Shown: piece by piece, positions 12,401 through 23,700 of the stretch
Position numbering within the stretch: position 1 is the first letter of the stretch
Layout: each line of letters opens with the position of its first letter
Source of the DNA: Ctenosaura bakeri
Taxonomy: Eukaryota > Chordata > Lepidosauria > Squamata > Iguanidae
DNA length: 64,000 nucleotides
Reading direction: 5' to 3'
Assembly (NCBI GenBank): GCA_948474755.1
Contig: CAOLHI010000394.1
Location: 598,754-662,753, forward strand
Notes under the pieces: model-generated
The model's input: the letters and a program-made list of their open reading frames with translations, nothing else
What the model was told of the DNA's origin: nothing
The model's database searches: none
Position numbers and translations under genes: made by a program

Positions 12401-15400
12401 AGTTAAGGCGGAAGGTGTAGAAGAGGGCATTTCTCATCTGCTACCATGATGGGAATGGCAATACTGGGATTGTAATGGAAGCGTGCACTAATGAGGTATG
12501 GTGTTGAAAAGGCCTAAGCTGGGCCCTCTCTACTCTCCTTCTGCCAGTGCACAAAGATTGGACAAGCATTGGCCATTAACTGGTTGTTACAGAAAGTTTT
12601 TAATGGTGGTGCTCCACTTTGATCCTCATTGCTTTATTTCATATTAGTGCTCTTTTTTAATGGAATGGTGTATTAAATTGTTTTTTTTTAATTCTTATTG
12701 TGACTGGCTTTAATTATATTTCATTTTAATTACATTGTGAGTCACTTTGGGTCCCATATTTGCAGAAAGATGGGATCATAAGTAAATAATTACAGAGGTA
12801 TTCTTCAAACAGAGAAGTGAGGAAGGTGCATCTCTCTGTATGGAGAAAGGATGACTTGGCTGTTCAATAGGGGAGGCACTGTATGATATCTGAGGAGAGG
12901 CATCCCCTTGAGAAGGGGACATTTCTCTTGATGCCATCAGTCTACCAACTTAGTTCTGAAAGGAAGGAAATCTGGTCCCTGGGATCATTAGAGTTCTTTA
13001 TCAGTGCTTTCATCCTTGGTCATATCAGATGAACTCTCCCAAACTTAGCTTCTTCTTCTTTTTTTTTTTAAAAAAATTTCTGCTTTCAGCTGATTTCTTT
13101 CAAGACTGTGTATCTGAAACAGACCTGGATGAAATGAACATTGAACTCATGCGCAACAAGCTGTACAAGGTAAATACTGTGACCACAAAAGCCACTCTGA
13201 TTGAGAACAGAATGCAGTAGAGATAATTTGGGCATGTTCAGATATAAGAGAGAGCATATGAAGACCAAGTGTTTTATGTTTCTTCCTGATTCCCTGAAAT
13301 AAAATTTTCACTTCTCTTCTCATACTCAGATGTACAAGCCATTGCATTTTGGGAGACTGCATGTTGATTGGCCCTTTCAGAAAAATATACACATCCCACT
13401 TTAAGTGAAATGCTATCTGGGTTTTCTTGAGGAAATTTCACTGAACTCAAGGGTAGCCTCACCAGGGTAGATACTAGAACTATCAACCAAAAAGAATTCA
13501 GTCTCCCCCAGACAAGACAAATGTGTTGGAAGGATGTGGTATTTGCTGCTGTAGTTCCTATACAGACAACATTTCTGTTGCCCCGGACTATTTTCTAGCA
13601 CCAGCTACAATATTTTATTCCCATTCTCAAGTATATGTGTGTGCATGTGTGTGTGCATGCGCCTGCAGAAGAGAGCGTGAGGGACATGCTCCTTCTTTTT
13701 GCACTGCAGCTGCTCTTCTTCCCATGCTGCAGTGGGGAAGGAAGTGTGTGATTGCATTTCTGGCCCTTCTGCATGGCCAGTGGCTACAAAAGCCTCATGC
13801 CTGGAGCAACTGATGGAGTTTTTCCACCAATGATATACCCTGTAATCTTGCTGGCTGTGGACAAGGGAAGGCGGGACCATGTGGAGCAGTCCCATTCCTC
13901 TCATGTCCCCATGCCTGGACATTGCTGTCCTGTGGAAAAAGCCTGTAACTCTTAAGGAAAAAAATAATAAGAGAAGAAAGGAGGAGAAAATTTGCCCATC
14001 AAATCATAGGATCCCTTCCATAAACCATGTTCCTTGTTTTAAATCAAATCTTTGAAAGAACCCTAGTGCAGAACCAATAAATGGAAGAACCCTACTGCAG
14101 AGCCAATACATCGATAGAAACATCTCCCTAAGAGAACGGAATGAATGGATAGGGAGGAAGGAAGAGCTATCAAAACTTGGGAAAATCCAACGAGCTACAT
14201 TACAAGAACTCACATGTCTTTAGACTAGTCTGGAAGGGCCTATAGTGGAGCAGGGAACTGCAATTTACAATAAGAAGTGAATTGGGAGAACTCTACCTAT
14301 ATCCCCCATGCCATGGCCCTGATACAAAAAGAAGGAAGGAAGGAAAGAAGGAAGGAAGGAAAGAAAGAAAGAGAGGACCTCCAGCCATGGGGGGGGGCGT
14401 TTATTGATCTTTCCAATGTGGCCTTTAATCTGGCCTTAGATGATGGAGACAGAAGCGATCTGTTCTCAGCACGACAGCCTCATTGGATTATATTGTGACA
14501 TTGGTGAAGGAATGCAATGCATTACCTTTGCTTTCCTCCTGCAGTGAACAGATAGGAAGCTACTAATAATTCCCATATGTATCAAGTTAATAAAACCCTA
14601 CTAAAGTTTATTGCTGATACTGCTAAGAAAATTTGAATGTAATATATCATGGTTCTTTTCTGTTCTTTAGTCTTACCTTGAGGCATTTTATACTTTCTGC
14701 AAAAAACAAGGTGGCACTACAGCCGATATAATGTGCCCGCTTTTACAGGTAAGAAGATTTTAGTTTCTGTGTTACTAAGCCTGGTTACTAAGGGCTTCAA
14801 CTGAAAGTGATCAGCAAGACCTTTAACAATGATGTGGCTGGCTGGTGTTGCAGTTGGTCTCATCACAGTTTTTCAGTAGGCTATTGTGCTCTGCAACTTA
14901 ATTGAGCATTTAAGGTGGAAGAATCTGCATTGGTTGTATTTCTTCCTTCTACAAGTTTTTTTGTGTGTCTGATTCAAACACTGCCAACCATACCAGTTAT
15001 GTATTTAACTTCATTTTCATGCAATGGTTCTCAGAGGTTTGGGCTAAAAATCCACCTCATTTTAAAACTACAAAACTACAACTGAGAGCTGCACTAGGTG
15101 CTATGTAAAATTAATAGTCTGCAGTTAAGGATCTTTATCCCTTTTTTCACAGCAAGGAAAGTGTGTATAGCCTCTCTCTGAGCATTTATTTACTTATGAG
15201 CATTAATGAAGTGCTTCAATCGCAAATTTTCAATGTGAAGTAAAACAACAATTAAACATGGAATAGACAGAAATGTAAATACATAATATACAAATTAGCA
15301 TGTACTGTTTATGTGGTTCATGAAAGAGATGTTGGAGAAGGCATTTTTTAAAACTAGGTATGTTTTTATTTAAAAATTCAACCCTCTGGAGAGTTTTTTA

Positions 15401-17637
15401 AAATCCTCTTGCATGTGTATGCATGATTTTAAAATAAAAACCAAATAGAAGGAACTTTTAAACCATCACCATTCGTGTGTTCTAGTCACAATTCAGATAA
15501 GGACCCACATATGTTTACTTTCAGAGATTTTAGAACTGTACCCCAAGCATTTAATATAGTGCACTGTTAAGCCTTAAGATCTAAAGAATTACACTGTAAT
15601 ACTAAAGTCAGGCAAGTATGAGTCAGAAAACTCATTAAAGCTTCAGTCAGGCTGTAATAAGCTGCCTGAGGTCAAAGAGAAAATGGTGACACACACACAC
15701 ACACTTCTCCATACAGGAGAGAACAGGACTGGTAGTTGAATTTTTGTACAAACACTAGTGATGTTGGCTTAAGGGGTGCAAGGCAGGCTGCGTGGAATAT
15801 ATATCTCTGACTCCAACAGAGGGAGGTGGTTAAAGGACTCAGGCTAAATGGCAGCTGGATGACTGTCTCTCAAGCCACTGCTGTCTGAAGCAATTTGTGA
15901 CCCTGCTTGCTGGGGGGGGTCCCTTAGGGGGATTCCCAATCCCTGTCAAAATTATCACTTGTGGGGAAAATTAGCTATGAACACTGCTTTAGCAATGCAA
16001 AGAGGGCAGGGTAATTAAGGATCTTTTACCCAATTTTTACAGGGTCAGGCTCAGTCAGAAATTACACAAAAAGATCCAATGAATGACTTTATTGAATAGT
16101 AAAAGTTTGCACTAACGCAAACATGCATACACGCATCCAAGGGCTAAAAGAAATAAAGAGTGGAAATAAGATAGAGGGATTGTTGAGGGATTCGCAGCTT
16201 GGGTGATACTGCACCTCTTCCTGAAGTCCTTGGTCTGGGAAGCAGCAATCGAACAGCAGCTCAGCGAAGAGACGCTGAGGAGATCGCGCAGCTGTCGGGG
16301 GGGGAACTGGTCAGTTGGTATGACCGGGAGGCAACATACTTCTTCTCCTTGCCTTGCCTCTTGCCTAACTAGCACAAAAATAGGGACTATTTGTAGGAGA
16401 AATTTACTTTGAAGGTAAATCCTCTCCCGGGGAAAACAAACAGGGACAGAAAAGAAAAACAACTCCACACCTAGCATTTCTCAGAAGATAACAAGTTGTC
16501 ATCCCAGTAACAGGATCTTCCTCTGCTTTGGGGCTGCGGTGTGAGTTTCTGGAGATCGATTTGATAAGGTTTTATGGCTTCCAGTGCCCAACTTTCTGGG
16601 AACACTTTTAGTCCCTTCAAGTGGATTCCTTAAAGGTTAAGGACCTTTTGTCCACCATAGGTTATCACAACATGAGGTCTCCTGTGGCTATGTGACTGGG
16701 GATTTTACTGGCCTGACTTCGTTCATTCGATCGTATGAATGATTGCCTATGTGCACATTCAGGTGACCACTCTGGTGGGTTAGATTAATTTTATATCAAA
16801 GTTGTAGACCGCGGGACAGGGTTTACCAAGGGGGCAACAAGTTGCTTTGCTCTTCCTAAGGTACAGCCCACCCTCTGCATTCTTCCTTTTTCCTGGGTAA
16901 TATCTGCAGAGTGCTTTAAAAACAGTTATGAAGCTATGAAGAATTAAGCTCTCACATGTTCCTTGCATTCATTTAGAAGAAAAGAAAGATGGTGTGAATT
17001 CATTATTCCTGTATATCACTTGGCAGACTCTTATATATTGAGGAGTGTGGCTTATTATAATAGATTCCCTTTACAAAATTGACAGCTACAAATAGCACTG
17101 GGATGGAATTAGTTTGCTCATGGATAGCTGTTGCATTGGGGCTTGCTCCTGAGTAGACATGCACAGACTTGAGCTTTGATTTATATGATTTGATCCTGCT
17201 CCAGACATTCTAGCAGGCTTATCAACATCTGCCTCTTTTGGAATTAATTTTCTGTAGCTCGATTCTGAGCAGGAGGGTTCCATTGTTGTCCTGTTTATAT
17301 TAAACATTATATAATCTCACTTACATCCGTTGTTGCAACTTTTTAGTACTCTTTCTTTCCACTTTGTCCCATAACTCAGAGTTAAATAAGCAAGGGTGAG
17401 ACTGAGAAAGGGTACATTTACACAGCTTAGAAATTTCTGAAAACCACAGCACAGTAAACATGTCAAACAAAAATCTTGAAATGGGACTATTATGCATTTT
17501 ACAATGCACTTGAATTTAATAACATTAAGAACTGGCAGTACAAATGGAAACACACAACAATTGATCTGTGAAATACTTTTTTAAAAAAATCTACTGTATG
17601 GATTTTTCTCTTTCAAAAAGAAAGGGAATTCAAGTTC

Positions 17638-17706
<69 letters not shown>

Positions 17707-20700
17707 CAGTAGTAGTAGTAGTAATGGTTTTCAAAGAAGCTGGCAACAATAGTACAAAGTATATATAGTATTATTCAAGAAATTCTTGACAATGAAATGT
17801 TAGCTTACACAGATTAGTACACACATTTGGATCATGCATTCCTGCCCTGAAAAGCATAGATCAAAATCTGAATTAAATCTCATTTCAAATAAATGCTTTT
17901 TCTAGAATAGAATAGTATGACTGGATCTAGAGGAGGATTCCTGTGCCTTTTAATCATTGTATATCTTGCATTATCTTAGAAAATAAAGTGCATGGATTAT
18001 GATACACATATTCTATGCCAGGTGTAGAGAATGTGTGGCCGTCTAGATATTTGTTGAATTGCATTAACTTCTATCACTGGCTATGGTGCTTATGGATGAT
18101 GGGAGATGTAGTCCTATTTAATTGCAGGCTCTGGGGGTCATAAATTGATCCTATGTTCATAACAGCCAGGGTCCTATAAAAAGCCTATAAGACATTCCCA
18201 CTATATCTCTAACAGCAAAATATACTCAATATATCTTTTGAAATTAAATGTTCAAGCATTAGTCTGACTGTCCAATCTAACTCAGGCATCATTGCAAGTT
18301 GTAGGAGCCCCATTGTCTTCTGAAAAGTACTCACAGCTTAGTCTTTCTGCTATTTGAAATCCAGGAGAAAAAAACTTCTCAGGTGAGCTGTCCTCTTCCT
18401 GGAACTCCATCCTGTGGAAGGCTGAAAGGGAGGTTACTCTGTGTTCCTTCATACCAGGCAAAGCCTGTTCTCCCAACCCTTTAAAGTTCTATGACTTGAC
18501 CAATCTTAACTGCCATCTTTTTGCTGGTTTTATTATGACTTTTTTCTGTGTCTAACTGCAGTGATTTTATTTTGTTTTCATTTAATTGTGACCCATTTGC
18601 CCACTATACAAATATATAAAATAATTCAGCATGGATTAATCAACAATATGGGGAATAAGCCTCAACTTGAAGTACTGTCACCAATGTTAAGAAGTGTTAA
18701 CAGCTGGTACCTGAGGTGGCCAGATACAGTGGCATTTGGCCACTGTAGCTGAGGCACAGGTGCCAGAAGTGGTATGGGCACTAGCAACAGACTTCTGTGG
18801 CTTTTGTGGACTGGAATGTAAGACCTCGAATATGTCTCAAGCTGGTATAAAGGGAGGAACACACTCCTGTTTGAGTCTGCTGTGTTACGGTGCTGCTGTC
18901 CACACCCTAGCACAGGAAACTCAATGTAAAACTAATCATGTATGAAGGAAGGGGGTCACTGCCAGGGAACAGAGTGGCAGAATTTTCTAATCTGGACTTT
19001 GGCATGTTTCACTTGTTAAAAAGTTTGGCTTCTACGACATAGTTGCTAATGGTGTTTGCACTTGTTCAAAGCCCTTTTGTGCTATCTTTCATTACTAGAA
19101 ATAACATGAATTCCCAACTGGCAGAAAATATGTTTGGTTAACCTTTCTGTTATTAAAAACAAAACAAACCATTTGTTCAAACTCTTGCAGCTGCTTTCTA
19201 TCAGCTATGGCAGAGGAGGAGAAATGTGAGCCTCCACTTAAAAAACTTATTGTTCACATTTGACTTAATAGCAGACATCTCCCAAATGATTTTCTATGGT
19301 TAAAACTGTTATGATTTCTAATTTATTAAAAGTGTTCTTCTTTAATTCAGTTTGAAGCAGACCGGAGGGCTTTTATTATCACCATCAATTCATTTGGCAC
19401 TGAACTAAGTAAAGAAGACAGACAGAAGCTGTATCCAACGTGCGGGAAACTGTATCCAGAAGGCTTAGATATGCTTGCCAAAGCAGAGGATTATGAGCAA
19501 GTGAAGGGCGTTGCAGAATACTATGCTGTATGTAAATACAAGATAGCTACTAACAAAAGCATGCTGTGTTTACAACATTCCATGATGTGTCGTGCCAAAG
19601 AAAGAACATTGAATGTTTCTTCAGTCAGATTCTAAATGAAAAGAAGCTAAGAAAGAGCTAATTCTCACCAAGACTAAGGGAAGTACATGGAGCAATTGCC
19701 AAGGGAGGAGTCACAGTTTTGAGTGAATCTTGGCTAGTGGATCTTGACTAGTTGAGACACAAAAGTTTCACTGTCCCAAAAGATGGACTGCCCACCACTA
19801 ACAACATGGGTGGTGTGTTTCGTGAGCAATGTGGTGACAGAATGACATAGTGGTTTGAATGTTGGACTAGGACCCTTGGAGATCAGCATATGAATTCCTG
19901 GTCATCCATGGAAACCCACTAGATGACCTTGGGTTAGTCAAGCCCTCTGAGCTGAAGAGGAAGTGTTTGTAATGGCAAAATTCCTCTGAATAAATTTTGC
20001 CAAGAAAACCCCATCATAGGGTTGCCAGGAATTGTAGTTGATTTGAAGGCATGTAAGAATAAGAAGAGTGGTGAGCAAGGTCAGGCAAACGCTTAAGCCC
20101 AGACCTGTTAAGGCAGAGATGAAGAAAAGTAACCCTCAGATCTTCCCTGTCTCAGTCACAAGGTTCTTCTGCTGCTATCTCTGATCCATGTCAGTTGCGT
20201 AGTGACAGGGTGGCGATAAGGGTGATTTGCCCTCGGCAGCAATTTTTTTGAGGTGTCCCGGCTCTTTGTTTGCCCTCCCTCACATGCCATAGCCCTGCCC
20301 TGTCTGTTGTAGCCCCACCCCATCCATCGTAGCCATGCCCCCACGTGCCTTAGCCCTGCCCCATGTACAGTAGCCATGCCCCCTCCTGCCCCCCCATGCA
20401 GTCCAAGCTCTGCCACTGATCCATGTTCTAAGATCAAAAAGCTGGTAAGAAATTGTTGCATGGAACTATATTCTAGTTTGCTAATGGATAGCTGTTGCAT
20501 TGGGGCTTGCTTCTGAGTAGATATGCACAGACTTGTGCTTTGATTTATATGACTGATTGAGAAATGTTCGAACTGTTCTCTTTACTTTGGCTCCACCTGG
20601 TGCTCTCAACTCCGCTGAATGCAGGAATCTGGTCTCTGAGATTGCTGCCAAATTGATCCTAGAAGCAAAAAAGAGTTTCCTACTTTTACACTATGTTCCC

Positions 20701-23700
20701 TGAGGTCTTGTCTCATTAGGAGTGGCTGGTTGATCTTCTGCTATACAGTGGGCAAATTCAACCTGGATTTTACTGCTGCTCCTCCTGTCACTGCTCTGAG
20801 CAGAAGGGTTACATCTACCAGTGCAGTACCATAGTTTGACAGTGGCAGAGTTCTCATTCAACTCAAAGCAGCTGAGGGAGAAGCAGCAGTAACACTGGTG
20901 GATCCATCAGTTGCTCCTATGTCCCACAGACTTGATTCTTTCTTTTTGAAGAACTACCCCAGAGGCCTTTTGAGTGGCAAAAGGCAATGTACTCCAGAAC
21001 TCCTTCCCTTTTTTATATGAAATTTCCCTGAGGTTCTATTCTACTCTGAGATGACTGTACACAACCTGTCTCTGAGTTGACTGAGAGCATGTTCCATGAA
21101 TGGAGCCAGACACCAAAAATTTAGAAATGAGTCAGGTTTTGCTAGGGAGGAAAACTGGTAAATGTGTATAGTGGCATCCAAGGAATAGTAACTGGTATTG
21201 CATCTCCAGTAACTACAAGGCCAAGGAAGAAGGAAGGGCATCTCACAGCTTCACTGGTTACAGCTTATAGCTTTTTTAGTGCAGCATAGGGCACAGTTCC
21301 AATCATTGGGTGATCTACCTACTGGCCAAAGCAACTCCCCCACCTCACAGCCTGCGTGCTGGAGAATATCAACAGTGTCTGGACTGGACCACACTAGGGC
21401 ATGGATAAATAGGTAGATCCCTCCTCCCATCTGGAGAAAGGGGCCACATGTCAACACTCAAGCAGACATATGCTTACAAGCCCCTTTCCCAGGTTGCAGA
21501 CATAAATGTCCCTTTAGGTAACCAGCAAAGCCAAGCCTCCTTATCCTCCCAGCCCAGTGCCCATTCACACGCAATGGGCATGCCATAGAGGGATCTCTTC
21601 CTCTTAGATTCACTTCCCAAGAGACAGCTGGCTCTGTGTATTGATCCAACAGGGGTTCAGGTCTTCCGTGGCAATGCAGCCATTCTGGCCATGAGGTCAA
21701 CCTAGGCCATTTCAGACTGTTATAGTGCTATTATTCCACTTTCAACATCCTATGGAATCCTGGGGTTTGCAGTTTAGGGAGGGGCCTTAAAGGCCCCCTT
21801 TGGCGTGAGGGAACTTGTGCGTATCTCCACTTTACATCCTCCAGGGCACAAACATCATCCCAGGTTGAGCAGTGGCCCCAGCTTCTCTGAAAAGAAGCAT
21901 GCTACGATACTGAAGCTACATTTTCTATAATTCTATAGTTACTCATTCTTGTAACCATGCAACAGGGTGGAATGAAGACACATTCTCAAGAAATTCAATA
22001 TTTGTTTTCAAACAACTCCATTTTATATTGTTGTACTTCCCTTTGACACTGTGTAGTGGATACATTGACAGGCATCATCAGTCCTCACAAAATCAATGTC
22101 ACCTCCCAGGTGATACTACTTTGTAAAAATAGTTGATGCGTGTACACACAGCTGCCCTATGTCAAATAGGACTACTGATCCATCTGGCTCAGTACTGTGC
22201 ATACTGACTGGCAGCAGCTCCCCAGAGTTTCCATCAATAGTCTTTTCCAGTCTGACCTGTCAGAGTTGAGCCTAAGACTTCTATATGCAAAGCACATGTT
22301 CTGTCACTAAGCCAATATAATTGCTCTGAGGAAGGTGTGCTCCTGGGTATTACTTCTTTAATAGAAAATTTGGTACCAGGCACAGAAATAACATAGAAAG
22401 AATAGGAATGGGCACCTACAGCACAAAAAGAAAGTGCAGTTCAACTATTTTCAGGAAACTTTTTCTAACAATTTGCACAACTGAAATGAAATATGGTAAC
22501 CAGATCAAGGAAGACTTGAATAAGGAAAAGAAATATTTTGAACCTTCTAAAGAGCTCTTGATACCTTGCTTCAAAAGGCATCCAGACATGATTTCTCCTT
22601 CTCTCATCTATCTCCACTTTTCTTAGGATTTGAATTTTGGTGGCCAAAATTGTGGAAAGGGTATCTACTCCCCACTCCCGTTCTCTCTGTTTTGCTATTC
22701 ATGTATGCTCAGTTAGGAATCCTGAAGGCAGCTGCTTTTTATCTTTCCTGTCACAGGGAAGCACACACAGCTACAGTAAGATCAGCTAGAGTAGAATCCC
22801 ATTCTTTCCTGTTTCAAGCTTCATTGCGCTGTTTGCTGCAGACATGATGCAGCAACCTGATATTGACAAACTATGGGCCTTTCTGCACATACTGTTAACA
22901 TCCTATGGAATCTTGGGGTTTGCAGTTTGGGGAAGGGCCTTTAGAATTCTCAGCCAGAAAGCTGTTGGGCCTCAGTAAATTACAAACCTCAGAATTCCAC
23001 AGGATGTTGAAAGTGGAATAATAGCACTATAACAGTGTAGTGTGGAAAGGCCCTATGTTTCTCCAGGCCTCCTTCACCATCCTCCCCATGCTGATTCTGC
23101 TAGAAAAATCCTTCTATCTAGACAGAGGATGAGGAGGAAAAAGTAGAAGATGGGTTGGTATACAAGTACTTCACAAAAGGAGTTTATTTGTCAGCAGTTT
23201 TGTTAACAGAGGTATTACTCAGAGGAGAGAAACAAAAGTTAACTGGAACTCACTGACCACAGGAGTAGCATACCCAATGAACCAATTTACAAAAAGGTTA
23301 CTTATAAGCAATTAGAAATAATATGTATAAACTAAATATAATCACTGGTTGTTGTTTACCCTTTCAGGAATACAAAGCCTGCTTTGAAGCAGTAGGAGGT
23401 GGTACAGGTGAAAAGACACTAGAAGATACTTTTTTTGAATATGAGGTAAGATGTTCCTTCTCTTGCTTGAAGTGCTCTTTTCACTACAGGTGCATCCAGA
23501 CCTATTAAAACAGACCAGAAAGTCAGATTTTGCTCTGTTCTTTCTGATTTTATTTTGGAGAGCCATCTATGTTTTGTTTATCCCAGAATATTTTCTGTTG
23601 GCTCTTGGTACAATCAGACTTTTTATACCAGCTCCTCAGTATACAATCAGAAGGAATAGTAAGAAAACCTGGGACTTTTCAAACTGTCTGGACCTACATT

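Larger units (their letters stand above)
9567..13089 (+). other. Intron 3
   Basis: This 3.5-kb intron has GTATGT and AG ends. It has a GA-rich low-complexity patch (about 9764-9806), a foldback repeat near 10.38-10.50 kb, and an L2-like fragment (11.66-12.80 kb) split by a MITE. The polypyrimidine tract before exon 4 is strong. Confidence 0.85.
14749..19350 (+). other. Intron 5
   Basis: At 4.6 kb this is the longest intron, with GTAAGA and AG ends. It contains a (CA)n tract near 15690-15704, an LTR-like repeat (15.9-16.8 kb), a compound trinucleotide microsatellite (17638-17722), a small foldback repeat (18.02-18.12 kb) and an L2-like tail (about 18.5-18.63 kb). Confidence 0.85.
19528..23367 (+). 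other. Intron 6
   Basis: This 3.8-kb intron has GTATGT and AG ends. It contains a SINE (19.84-20.07 kb), a hAT MITE (20192-20418) and two related palindromic MITEs (21.7 and 22.9 kb). The rest is unremarkable. Confidence 0.85.

Noticed and set aside
15959..16820. Intact endogenous retrovirus
   Set aside because: Only an LTR-like stretch is visible; no gag, pol or env-like frame adjoins either copy.
17568..17768. Poly-leucine open frame
   Set aside because: It is the translation of the TTG/ATT microsatellite.
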